Positions 1 to 7,562 of a DNA stretch of 64,000 bases are shown piece by piece. The notes below the pieces were generated by a model. It searched no databases. It had not been told where the DNA came from and worked only from the letters and a program-made list of their open reading frames with translations. Each line of letters starts with the position of its first letter. Positions within the stretch are counted from its first letter, which is position 1. The DNA is from Phytoamicus setariae (GTDB taxonomy: Bacteria > Pseudomonadota > Alphaproteobacteria > Rhizobiales > Rhizobiaceae), in assembly GCF_016722925.1 (NCBI RefSeq), contig NZ_JAEQNC010000007.1, forward strand, positions 124,001 through 188,000, read 5' to 3'. Made by a program: the position numbers and the translations under genes.

Positions 1-2
1 AT

Positions 3-383
3 GCATTTGACAACAAGGGTTTTTCTGCGGTTCTCGACAAGTTCGTGCCCTGGATGCAAAAAGCCGAAAAACTGATCAAGCCGCGCTTCTGGCCAGCCAA
101 CAGCCGGTTCTACGAACGGATCATCGGCCTGTTTTCCCTCTTGCTGGCACTCGTCATCTTCCTGCCGATACCGCTCGGCAACATGGGGCCAGCCTACGCG
201 CTGGCGCTGATGGGCCTTGGCCTGACCGAACGCGACGGCCTGGTTCTGGCTGTCGGCGCTGTCATCGGCATCGTTTTCTCGGTGGTGATCGGTTACATCG
301 GCTACGAACTTGTCAAACTTGTCCCCCATTTCCTTCACCAGATCCCCCTTTACTGGACCACTTTCCTGCAGTTCTTTTCGTAA
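3..383 (+). CDS. ExoD-like membrane protein, C-terminal part (cut by window start)
   Basis: The reading frame is open from the first bases, so the gene begins upstream; 126 C-terminal residues are visible. They contain the run FLPIPLGNMGPAYALALMGL followed by a GLTERDGL segment and a second hydrophobic helix, which is the typical end of the ExoD family (exopolysaccharide synthesis, ExoD), an inner-membrane protein linked to exopolysaccharide production and alkaline tolerance in Sinorhizobium. At least two membrane segments are visible. It is followed 120 bp later by a gene of a different pathway, so it is probably not functionally tied to the C1 operon. The family assignment is from remembered motifs and is fairly secure; the role in this organism is inferred. 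Confidence 0.8.
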   Translation, partial: AFDNKGFSAVLDKFVPWMQKAEKLIKPRFWPANSRFYERIIGLFSLLLALVIFLPIPLGNMGPAYALALMGLGLTERDGLVLAVGAVIGIVFSVVIGYIGYELVKLVPHFLHQIPLYWTTFLQFFS

Positions 384-502
384 CGGCCGCCCGGAAGCGA
401 CCGGGATTTTTCACTTGTCGCAATAAGGCCAATGCGACGTCGTGCCTAGCCGGGCGGCGCAGCCTGCTCCTGTTCCATTCTAGGCGAAAGAGGAGTTTGG
501 GG

Positions 503-805
503 ATGGCTGACCGCATCATCGTTTACTGGCGTGATATTCCAGCGCAGGTAATCATCAAAAAGGGTAGAACGAACGCCAAGCGCGAGCTGTCGCTGCGCTT
601 CACCGAGGCGATCGACATGTGTGCCATGCGTACCGGCGCGGCAGAAAGCGGCGACTATCTGGCCGACTGGCGCAAGGCCGATCCTGTGCCTGTGTCCGAC
701 GATCTCGAAGCCGAGGCCGACAAGATGGCGGCAGAGCTTGAAGCGACCTACGACCGCGAAAGGCTCGTCGCGCTTGTAAAAAGCGGCGGCCGCGAAAATG
801 GTTGA
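503..805 (+). CDS. PF13769 'virulence factor' family small protein, C1 operon
   Basis: A 100-residue soluble protein starting MADRIIVYWRDIPAQV, which matches the small family called virulence factor (PF13769). That name is historical: in alphaproteobacteria the gene regularly sits next to MetV/MetF-type reductase and corrinoid methyltransferase genes, as here. I chose the ATG at 503 because AGGAG lies 7 nt upstream; an upstream TTG at 497 has no better site. The stop overlaps the next start by 8 nt, indicating translational coupling. The molecular role is unknown; the context says a helper of the methylene-THF reductase or corrinoid system. There is no signal peptide and no cysteine cluster (one Cys). 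Confidence 0.75.
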   Translation: MADRIIVYWRDIPAQVIIKKGRTNAKRELSLRFTEAIDMCAMRTGAAESGDYLADWRKADPVPVSDDLEAEADKMAAELEATYDRERLVALVKSGGRENG

Positions 806-1352
806 GTTGAAGATCCACAAGAAACCGGCGACGGCCTATGTGCCTTCCGGCGTATCCGCTGTCGGACGTCAGAAGCGGAGCTACACGATCCGCCTCTGGT
901 CGATCCGCCATTCCAAGCAGCTTGAATGGGTTTACGACAAGTTCGCCAAGCTCTTTTTGTTGTTGCACCCCGTGTGGAACAAGCTCGGCTACGCACGCGT
1001 CGAAAGACCGGTCAAATTCGTCGAGAAGCACGTCAAGGGCCTGATGTTCGACTGTCGCATGTGCGGCCAGTGCGTGCTCTCGTCGACTGGCATGAGCTGC
1101 CCGATGAACTGTCCCAAGCAGCTTCGCAACGGCCCCTGCGGCGGCGTTCGCGCCAATGGCAATTGCGAGGTCGAGCCAGATATGCCCTGCGTCTGGGTCA
1201 AGGCCTGGGAAGGCTCGCGCAACATGGTGCACGGCGACAAGATCATGAACGTGCAGAAGCCTGTCGATCAGTCGCTGCGCGAAACCTCGGCCTGGCTGCG
1301 CGTCACTGCTCAATCGGCTGCCGAAAAAGAACCAATGAAGAAGGACGCGTGA
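798..1352 (+). CDS. MetV-like cysteine-rich partner of methylenetetrahydrofolate reductase
   Basis: 184 residues. The middle carries a dense cysteine pattern, CRMCGQC, then CPMNC, then GPCGG and a later single Cys, as in the methylenetetrahydrofolate reductase C-terminal family (PF12225, MetV). In acetogens MetV binds zinc and/or an iron-sulfur cluster and partners MetF, letting the reductase use electron carriers other than NADH. Here it lies directly before the MetF-like gene, whose GTG start overlaps this stop, so the two are probably made in equal amounts as a complex. The N-terminal third is basic and the C-terminal tail lacks recognisable features. Family call is strong from the cysteine layout; the electron donor is unknown. 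Confidence 0.85.
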   Translation: MVELKIHKKPATAYVPSGVSAVGRQKRSYTIRLWSIRHSKQLEWVYDKFAKLFLLLHPVWNKLGYARVERPVKFVEKHVKGLMFDCRMCGQCVLSSTGMSCPMNCPKQLRNGPCGGVRANGNCEVEPDMPCVWVKAWEGSRNMVHGDKIMNVQKPVDQSLRETSAWLRVTAQSAAEKEPMKKDA

Positions 1353-2413
1353 GCCGCATGGTGCATATCGATGAAAATCCACTCGGCCCGCACCTGCCGC
1401 TGGATCCCCTGCCCGGCCACTCCTCGCTCGGCCGGTTGGAGCGCGTGCTGCGTCGCGGCGAATTCGCCGTCACAGCCGAACTGAACCCGCCCGACAGCGC
1501 CGACCCGCAGGAGGTCTACGACCGCGCAGCGATCTTCGAAGGCTGGGTCGACGGCATCAATGCCGTCGATGCCTCCGGTGCCAACTGCCACATGTCGTCC
1601 GTCGGCATCTGCGCGCTGCTGACCCGCATGGGCTATGCGCCGATCATGCAGATCGCCTGCCGTGACAAGAACCGCATCGCCATCCAGGGCGACGTGCTGG
1701 GCGCGGCGGCCATGGGTGTGGCCAACATCATGTGCCTGACGGGCGACGGCGTGCAGGCCGGCGACCAGCCGGGCGCCAAGCCGGTCTTCGACCTGGACTG
1801 CATGTCGCTGCTCGAAACCGTCCGCACGATGCGCGACCAGTCGAAGTTTCTTTCCGGCCGCAAGATCACCAAAGCGCCGCAGGTCTTCCTCGGCGCGGCG
1901 ATCAATCCCTTTGCGCCGCCCTACGATTTCCGCCCCTATCGCCTGGGCAAGAAGATCGAAGCCGGTGCACAGTTCGTCCAGAGCCAGTATTGCTTCGACG
2001 TGCCGATGTTCAAGGAATACATGAAGAAGGTTGTTGACCTCGGCTATGCCGAGCAGTGCTTCATTCTCGCCGGTGTCGGCCCAATGGCGTCTGCCAAGAC
2101 CGCCAAGTGGATTCGCTCCAATGTCCCGGGCATCCATATCCCGGACGCCGTCATCAAGCGGCTCGAAGGAGCACAGGATCAGAAGAAGGAAGGCAAGCAA
2201 CTCTGCATCGACATCATCAACGAGGTGAAGGAAATTCCGGGCGTCAGTGGCGTCCATGTCATGGCCTACCGCCAGGAAGAATATGTCTCCGAGATCGTCC
2301 ACGAATCCGGCGTCCTCAAGGGCCGCACCCCGTGGAAGCGCACGCCTCGATCCGAGATGCACGAATATCTGGAAGAAACAGCAAACGGCCTGGTCGACCA
2401 ATCGCTGAGATGA
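1349..2413 (+). CDS. Methylenetetrahydrofolate reductase, MetF-like, MetV-associated
   Basis: A 354-residue TIM-barrel protein of the MTHFR family (PF02219), interconverting 5,10-methylene-THF and 5-methyl-THF with FAD. Family features include FAVTAELNPPDSADP near residue 36, where the Glu of the TAELNPP segment corresponds to the catalytic region, then INAVDASGAN and MCLTGDGVQAGDQPGAKPVFDLD in the folate/flavin site. The GTG at 1349 overlaps the preceding stop (GTGA); an ATG at 1358 is the alternative. An open frame continues upstream to 926 but would lie inside the metV gene. Pairing with MetV and a corrinoid methyltransferase suggests that it works on methyl groups taken from methyl donors, oxidising methyl-THF towards methylene-THF. 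The direction of flux is inferred. Confidence 0.88.
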   Translation: MSRMVHIDENPLGPHLPLDPLPGHSSLGRLERVLRRGEFAVTAELNPPDSADPQEVYDRAAIFEGWVDGINAVDASGANCHMSSVGICALLTRMGYAPIMQIACRDKNRIAIQGDVLGAAAMGVANIMCLTGDGVQAGDQPGAKPVFDLDCMSLLETVRTMRDQSKFLSGRKITKAPQVFLGAAINPFAPPYDFRPYRLGKKIEAGAQFVQSQYCFDVPMFKEYMKKVVDLGYAEQCFILAGVGPMASAKTAKWIRSNVPGIHIPDAVIKRLEGAQDQKKEGKQLCIDIINEVKEIPGVSGVHVMAYRQEEYVSEIVHESGVLKGRTPWKRTPRSEMHEYLEETANGLVDQSLR

Positions 2414-2472
2414 ACACCCAGGCCAGCATCCGGCACGGTCGATAGCCTCGGCTTGCCACCCAACCAATACGC

Positions 2473-2492
2473 ATATAAAGAAATCTTTATAT
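2473..2492. promoter_or_regulatory. Palindrome ATATAAAGA-AA-TCTTTATAT, operator candidate
   Basis: Two perfect 9-bp arms around an AA spacer lie in the 104-bp gap between the MetF-like and methyltransferase genes, 26 bp before the methyltransferase ATG. The surrounding DNA is GC-rich, so this AT-rich palindrome stands out. Its form is that of an ArsR-family operator. I recall SahR-type motifs of methionine-cycle genes in Rhizobiales as similar, but cannot verify this here. Confidence 0.6.
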
Positions 2493-2517
2493 CATTCGAG
2501 CCCTCAAGGAAGAGTTC

Positions 2518-3483
2518 ATGACCCGCACCATCGTCGCATCCGCCACCCGCGAAATCATCATCGGCTTCGACCAGCCGTTCTGCGTCATCGGCGAGCGCAT
2601 CAATCCGACCGGCCGCAAGAAGCTGGCCGCCGAGATGATCGAAGGCAATTTCGATACCGTTATCAAGGATGCGCTCGAGCAGGTCGCCGCCGGCGCCACC
2701 ATGCTTGACGTAAATGCGGGCGTCACCTCGGTAAATCCGAACGAGACCGAGCCGGGCCTGCTCGTCAAGACCATGGAAATCGTCCAGGGCCTCGTGGATG
2801 TACCGCTGTCCATCGACAGTTCGGTAACCGCTGCCATCGAGGCAGCGCTGAAGGTCGCCAAGGGCCGTCCGCTGGTCAATTCGGTCACCGGCGAAGAAGA
2901 AAAGCTCGAAGCTATCCTGCCGCTCTGCAAGAAGTACGATGTTCCGGTAGTGGCGATCTCCAACGACGAAACAGGCATTTCCATGGATCCGGACGTGCGC
3001 TTTGCCGTCGCCAAGAAGATCGTGGAACGCGCCATGGACTACGGTATCAAGCCGCATGACATTGTCGTCGATCCGCTGGTCATGCCGATCGGCGCACTCG
3101 GCGATGCCGGCCGTCAGGTTTTCGCGCTGCTACACCGCCTGCGCAACGAGCTCAAGGTCAACACCACCTGCGGCCTTTCCAACATCTCCTTCGGCCTGCC
3201 GCACCGCCACGGTATCAATGCCGGCTTCATCCCGATGGTCATCGGCGCCGGCATGACCTCGGCGATCATGAACCCCTGCCGCCCGCAGGAAATGGAAGCC
3301 GTGCGCGCCGCCAACGTGCTCAACGGTACCGACCCCAACTGCACCAACTGGATCACGACCTACCGCGACCACAAGCCTGCCGAGGGCGCGATTGCTGCTC
3401 CGGCTGCAGCATCCGGCGCACCGGCCGGCGGCCGCCGCGGCGGACGTGCGGCTCGGACGGGCAACGGCGCAGCTTCGGCTTGA
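2518..3483 (+). CDS. Methyltetrahydrofolate:corrinoid protein methyltransferase (pterin-binding)
   Basis: 321 residues with a single pterin-binding TIM barrel (PF00809): VIGERINPTGRKKL near residue 23, LDVNAGV near 63, PLSIDSS near 97 and NSVTGEE near 120. These resemble the MeTr/AcsE/MtgA-type enzymes and the folate domain of MetH. The reaction moves a methyl group between THF and the cobalt of a partner corrinoid protein. No corrinoid-binding domain (DxHxxG) is fused to it, so a separate corrinoid protein is needed, and it is not in this window. The last 40 residues are an Ala/Gly/Arg-rich low-complexity tail. GGAAGAG precedes the ATG. A palindrome lies just upstream. The product class is secure; the physiological methyl donor is not. 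Confidence 0.88.
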   Translation: MTRTIVASATREIIIGFDQPFCVIGERINPTGRKKLAAEMIEGNFDTVIKDALEQVAAGATMLDVNAGVTSVNPNETEPGLLVKTMEIVQGLVDVPLSIDSSVTAAIEAALKVAKGRPLVNSVTGEEEKLEAILPLCKKYDVPVVAISNDETGISMDPDVRFAVAKKIVERAMDYGIKPHDIVVDPLVMPIGALGDAGRQVFALLHRLRNELKVNTTCGLSNISFGLPHRHGINAGFIPMVIGAGMTSAIMNPCRPQEMEAVRAANVLNGTDPNCTNWITTYRDHKPAEGAIAAPAAASGAPAGGRRGGRAARTGNGAASA

Positions 3484-3491
3484 AGCAATTT

Positions 3492-3548
3492 CGCTCATAT
3501 GTGAGCGCCTGAATTGAGATCACCCTGCTGAAATGCTGCAGGGTGATC
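3492..3548 (+). terminator. Two hairpins between methyltransferase and RACo genes
   Basis: CGCTCA-TATG-TGAGCG (3492-3507) is followed by an 11-bp stem GATCACCCTGC / GCAGGGTGATC with a 9-nt loop (3518-3548) and a short TTT. The second could act as a weak terminator or attenuator that separates the RACo gene from the upstream genes. No long T tract follows. Confidence 0.5.
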
Positions 3549-3629
3549 TTTGCATGTCGGGATCTGGATACTATTTCGGATGCATAAGGTGCAGTCTGAT
3601 AAGGGTCTGATCGTAGAGAGAGAATTGAA

Positions 3630-5708
3630 ATGCGTTACGACGACACGTCGGGAAATGAGTCCGCAATGGCCGAAGGCGTAAGCAAGGATCCGCTCGTACT
3701 CTTCATGCCCTCGGGCAAGCGCGGTCGCTTCCCTATCGGCACGCCGGTGCTCGAAGCGGCCCGCAAGCTGGGTGTCTATGTCGAAAGCGTCTGTGGCGGC
3801 CGGGCCACTTGCGGCCGCTGCCAGGTCGAAGTGCAGGAAGGCAACTTCGCCAAGCACAAGATCGTCTCCTCCAACGACCATATTTCTGCTCGTGGCCCCA
3901 AGGAAGAGCGCTATGACCGCGTTCGCGGCCTGCCGGAAGGACGCCGCCTCTCCTGTTCGGCCGAGATTCTCGGGGACCTCGTCATCGACGTCCCGCAGGA
4001 TACCGTCGTCAACGCCCAGGTCGTCCGCAAGGCCGCGACAGACCGGGTCATCGAGCGCAACGCCGCCGTCCAGCTTTGCTATGTCGAAGTAGAAGAACCC
4101 GATATGCACAAGCCGCTCGGCGATCTCGACCGGCTGAAGGCCGTGCTGGAAAAGGACTGGGGCTGGAAGGACCTGCTGATCGCCCCACATCTCATTCCGC
4201 AGGTGCAGTCGATCCTGCGCAAGGGCAACTGGGGCGTCACCGCCGCAATCCATCGCGACATGGATTCTTCGCGTCCGTTCATCGTCGGGCTGTGGCCGGA
4301 CCTGAAGAACGAGGCCTACGGGATTGCCTGCGACATCGGTTCGACCACCATTGCCATGCATCTGGTGTCGCTGCTGTCGGGCCGCATCGTCGGCTCGTCC
4401 GGCACCTCCAACCCGCAGATTCGCTTCGGCGAAGATCTGATGAGCCGTGTCTCCTACGTGATGATGAATCCGGACGGCCGCGAAGCCATGACCAAGGCCG
4501 TGCGCGAAGCGCTCAACGGCCTGATCGGCAAGGTCTGCGAAGAAGGCGGTGTGCATCGCGAGGACATCCTCGACATGGTGTTCGTTGCCAACCCCATCAT
4601 GCACCACCTGTTCCTCGGCATCGACCCGACAGAACTCGGTCAGGCGCCGTTTGCGCTCGCCGTCTCCGGCGCGTTGCAATATTGGGCCCACGAGATCGAT
4701 ATCGACGTCAACCGCGGCACACGCGTCTACATGCTGCCCTGCATCGCCGGACATGTCGGCGCCGATGCAGCGGGTGCAACGCTGTCCGAAGGGCCTTATC
4801 GCCAGGACAAGATGATGTTGCTGGTCGATGTCGGCACCAATGCCGAGATCATCCTCGGCAACCGCGAACGGGTGGTGGCAGCATCGTCCCCGACCGGACC
4901 TGCTTTCGAGGGTGCAGAGATTTCCTCCGGCCAGCGTGCCGCACCAGGCGCGATCGAACGCATCCGCATCGATCCCGTGACGCTGGAGCCCAAGTTCCGG
5001 GTGATTGGCGTCGACTTGTGGTCAGACGAGGAAGGCTTCGAGGAGGCGGCGGCATCTGTCGGCGTGACCGGCATCTGCGGTTCGGCGATCATCGAGGTCG
5101 TTGCCGAGATGTACCTCTCCGGCATCATTTCCGAAGACGGCGTCGTTGACGGCTCGCTGGCGGAACGCAGTCACCGCATCATTCCGAACGGCCGCACCTT
5201 CTCCTATCTGCTGCGCGGCGATGGCGAACAGCGCATCACCGTGACCCAGAACGACGTTCGTGCCATTCAGCTCGCCAAGGCCGCGCTCTATGCCGGCATC
5301 AAGCTCCTGATGGAGAAGCAGGGCGTCGAGAAGGTCGATGCGATCCGTTTTGCCGGCGCTTTCGGTTCGTTCATCGATCCGAAATATGCGATGGTGCTGG
5401 GCCTGATCCCGGATTGCGATCTCAGCGAAGTCAAGGCCGTTGGCAATGCCGCCGGTACCGGCGCGCTGATGGCCCTGCTCAATCGCGGCCACCGCCGCGA
5501 AATCGAGCAGATGGTCAAGAAGATCGAGAAGATCGAGACCGCGCTCGAAGGCAACTTCCAGCAGTTGTTCATCGACGCCATGGCTTTGCCCAACAAGGTC
5601 GACCCCTTCCCCGAGCTCGCCAAGATCGTTGCACTGCCGGAGCGCAAGGTGATCACCGCTGGCGGCGAGGATGGCGGTGGTCGTCGCAGACGCCGCGAGC
5701 GTGGCTGA
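3630..5708 (+). CDS. RACo-type [2Fe-2S] ATPase, reductive activator of corrinoid proteins
   Basis: 692 residues. The N-terminus (about residues 20-110) is a plant-type [2Fe-2S] ferredoxin domain with CGGRATCGRC and a downstream Cys (LSCSAEI). After a linker comes the DUF4445 ASKHA ATPase domain: ACDIGSTTIAMHL near 233, LLVDVGTNAEIILGN near 395 and GFAGAFGSFID-like motif (RFAGAFGSF) near 576. This is the RACo/RamA-like architecture that reduces inactive Co(II) corrinoid to Co(I) using ATP. The start at 3630 gives a short extension before an in-frame ATG at 3666, which is also possible. The basic tail RRRRRERG is unusual. It sits 146 bp after the methyltransferase gene, a working partner. Family call is strong. 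Confidence 0.9.
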   Translation: MRYDDTSGNESAMAEGVSKDPLVLFMPSGKRGRFPIGTPVLEAARKLGVYVESVCGGRATCGRCQVEVQEGNFAKHKIVSSNDHISARGPKEERYDRVRGLPEGRRLSCSAEILGDLVIDVPQDTVVNAQVVRKAATDRVIERNAAVQLCYVEVEEPDMHKPLGDLDRLKAVLEKDWGWKDLLIAPHLIPQVQSILRKGNWGVTAAIHRDMDSSRPFIVGLWPDLKNEAYGIACDIGSTTIAMHLVSLLSGRIVGSSGTSNPQIRFGEDLMSRVSYVMMNPDGREAMTKAVREALNGLIGKVCEEGGVHREDILDMVFVANPIMHHLFLGIDPTELGQAPFALAVSGALQYWAHEIDIDVNRGTRVYMLPCIAGHVGADAAGATLSEGPYRQDKMMLLVDVGTNAEIILGNRERVVAASSPTGPAFEGAEISSGQRAAPGAIERIRIDPVTLEPKFRVIGVDLWSDEEGFEEAAASVGVTGICGSAIIEVVAEMYLSGIISEDGVVDGSLAERSHRIIPNGRTFSYLLRGDGEQRITVTQNDVRAIQLAKAALYAGIKLLMEKQGVEKVDAIRFAGAFGSFIDPKYAMVLGLIPDCDLSEVKAVGNAAGTGALMALLNRGHRREIEQMVKKIEKIETALEGNFQQLFIDAMALPNKVDPFPELAKIVALPERKVITAGGEDGGGRRRRRERG

Positions 5709-5715
5709 TACAAAC

Positions 5716-5745
5716 CAGCTCCGCAAATCGATGACTGCGGAGCTG
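5716..5745. terminator. Hairpin between convergent RACo and LysR genes
   Basis: A perfect 10-bp stem CAGCTCCGCA / TGCGGAGCTG with a 10-nt loop sits between the stops of the two convergent genes. It lacks a strong T run on either side, but its position suits a shared bidirectional terminator. Confidence 0.5.
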
Positions 5746-5780
5746 AAAACAAACCGAAACGGTAAGGCGCGTGCCGAGCG

Positions 5781-6692
5781 TTACGCAGCCACTGCGGTCA
5801 GTTGCTTGAAGCTTCTGTCGCCAAGCGCCGCGCGGATGTAGTCGGCCACTGCCAGCGCAGGCTGAGACGCGCCCTGCCTTACTGCAAGACCGATATCGTA
5901 GCTTCCGAGATCGGGCAGCCCGTCCCTGTCGTCCAACTCGACCATATCGTCACGCACGAGGAACCGCGCCAGTGGCGCAATCGCGATGTCTGCGCGAATT
6001 GCCGCCGTCTGTCCCATGTGGCTTCCACAATAATAGGCGATGCGGAACTCGATCTGCGATTTCGTCAATTCCTCAAGGGCGCGCGTCCTCCAACTGCATC
6101 CACTGTCCCAGACCGATATCGGCAACGGCGTCTTGAGATGCGCCTGACCGTGCCTCTTTCCGACCCATACCAGTTGCTCGGTCATCACCTTCTCGGCGGG
6201 ATCGGCCCGGACGGCATTGAGGAAGTTGTAGAGCGTCAGATCGAGGCGTCCATCCTCGACGGCGCGGTGCAGATTGACGGAGGATTCTATCGTCACATCT
6301 ATGGCCAGATTCGGCCAGGTCTCCGACAGGTGCCTGAGAATCCCAGGCAACATCAGCTCTCCGATGTCGTCTGGCGCACCCAGCCGCACGATGCCGTTCA
6401 TTTCAGGCACGACAAACCGCGAGACCGCCTCATTGTTGAGCGCAACCATACGCTTGGCGTAACTCAGCAGGAGTTCCCCGTGGTGCGTCAGGCAAACGGA
6501 GCGGGCATCGCGTCGGAACAGACTGACGCGAAGCATGTCCTCGAGTTTCTTGATTTGCATGGACACCGCCGACGGTGTCCGGAAAACGACCTCCGCGGCC
6601 GTCGTGAAATTGCCGGTTTCGGCGATCGCGATAAACGTCTTCATGATGTCCAGTTCGAGAACCGGCAGTGCTGAGGGAACGGTGTTGGCCAT
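5781..6692 (-). CDS. LysR-family transcriptional regulator
   Basis: 303 residues. The N-terminal winged HTH has NFTTAAEVVFRTPSAVSMQI and LFRRDARSVCLTHHGE, the standard LysR helix-turn-helix and wing, followed by a periplasmic-binding-like effector domain starting near residue 90 (GIVRLGAPDDIGE). The ATG at 6692 is preferred; the upstream alternative is a TTG at 6707. The gene is transcribed away from two small DUF1127 genes, with 120 bp between the start codons. LysR regulators often control the divergent neighbour, so the DUF1127 genes are the likeliest targets. The effector is unknown. Confidence 0.9.
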   Translation of the reverse strand: MANTVPSALPVLELDIMKTFIAIAETGNFTTAAEVVFRTPSAVSMQIKKLEDMLRVSLFRRDARSVCLTHHGELLLSYAKRMVALNNEAVSRFVVPEMNGIVRLGAPDDIGELMLPGILRHLSETWPNLAIDVTIESSVNLHRAVEDGRLDLTLYNFLNAVRADPAEKVMTEQLVWVGKRHGQAHLKTPLPISVWDSGCSWRTRALEELTKSQIEFRIAYYCGSHMGQTAAIRADIAIAPLARFLVRDDMVELDDRDGLPDLGSYDIGLAVRQGASQPALAVADYIRAALGDRSFKQLTAVAA

Positions 6693-6812
6693 GACAAGTG
6701 CCTTCAATTTTATTGAAAGATAGCTTCATTCCAATTCGTTTGATTGAACATCAGGTCGCGCGCATAGTCAAGTCGTCAAGCAGATCGGACCCTATGATGA
6801 AGGGATAGGACA

Positions 6813-7001
6813 ATGACAAACTTTCTAACGAATACCTCCGTCGCGATCCTGCACCATGTCGAAGGCAGAATGAGATCAGCACGCGCTGCTCGGCGAAGAG
6901 CTTTGCTCGCCCGTGAATTGTCGCGCCTGCCATCCTATGTCGCAAAAGACATTGGCGCCGGCCCCAACTACGATCGTTTCGTCAATTATATTGATGATTG
7001 A
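6813..7001 (+). CDS. Small DUF1127-like protein (first of pair)
   Basis: 62 residues. The middle is very Arg-rich (RMRSARAARRRALLARELSR) and the end reads LPSYVAKDIGAG, which fits the DUF1127 pattern of arginines followed by L..hh.DIG. GGGATAGGA precedes the ATG. DUF1127 proteins are 40-80 residues, abundant in Rhizobiales, and have been linked in Agrobacterium to phosphate and carbon metabolism and RNA turnover. The divergent LysR gene and the second copy 93 bp downstream suggest a small regulated unit. The specific role is unknown. Confidence 0.7.
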   Translation: MTNFLTNTSVAILHHVEGRMRSARAARRRALLARELSRLPSYVAKDIGAGPNYDRFVNYIDD

Positions 7002-7094
7002 GATAAAACATATTCGTTTGTCTAATAAGTCAAGCGAATAGATACTACATGAATGCAACCGCCTCCCAAGCACGCATCCAAAAGGAACACGACC

Positions 7095-7280
7095 ATGTCA
7101 ATACTTGCTTACGACCCCCACTACGGCCACAGCGCCCGCGGCAACGAACATCCGGGCTTCATTGCTTCGCTGCGCAAGCGCTGGAGCGATTACCGCATGA
7201 TGCGCGAAATTGAATCCGTACCCTTCGACGTCATGAAGGATGTCGGCTTCCGCGCGCCGGATTCCACGAATGAAAAGTAA
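7095..7280 (+). CDS. Small DUF1127-like protein (second of pair)
   Basis: 61 residues starting MSILAYDPHYGHSARGN, with the core RKRWSDYRMMREIESVPFDV followed by MKDVGF, a DUF1127-like arrangement in which the final helix ends with D-V/I-G. AAAGGAAC lies 7-8 nt before the ATG. The frame is open further upstream, but no good start is there. It shares its layout with the preceding small gene but little sequence outside the core, so the two are an old rather than a recent duplication. Confidence 0.7.
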   Translation: MSILAYDPHYGHSARGNEHPGFIASLRKRWSDYRMMREIESVPFDVMKDVGFRAPDSTNEK

Positions 7281-7294
7281 CCATAGACGACGGA

Positions 7295-7337
7295 CGTTCC
7301 GGAATTTTTCGCTTTCCCTGCCCTAAATTCCGGAACG
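7295..7337. repeat. 13-bp inverted repeat CGTTCCGGAATTT / AAATTCCGGAACG
   Basis: Perfect 13-bp arms enclose a 17-nt loop, 15 bp after the second DUF1127 stop and about 225 bp before the GlxA-type gene. It may be the DUF1127 terminator. The loop side is T-rich but no T run follows the second arm. The inner TTCCGGAA is itself palindromic, so a protein-binding role is also possible. The rest of 7281-7562 holds no gene I can see. Confidence 0.5.
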
Positions 7338-7562
7338 ACGTCAGCCATATTTTCTCCGACACTCCAGCTAAGCTATTATTCCTGCTCCTATATTAGATTT
7401 CCCCTCAGAGCTCAATTTTCCGACATTGCTTCAGCTCTTGCATCACGTCGCAAAAAGGCCAGAATCCGTCGCCATGACGCAATTCTTTTGTGGCGCATTC
7501 AGACCAATTTGTACATGCGCGACATAGGCGATTTTGCTTGGAGCGACATGTAAGGTGTTAAT

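Noticed and set aside
503-805. Virulence role for the PF13769 protein
   Set aside because: The name is historical; the context is one-carbon metabolism.
1310-2467. 385-codon open frame on the minus strand
   Set aside because: It mirrors the MetF-like gene codon by codon and shows no motif.
2473-3548. SAM or cobalamin riboswitch in the C1 operon
   Set aside because: The gaps are too short for a cobalamin riboswitch and show only simple hairpins or palindromes; I see no conserved riboswitch core.
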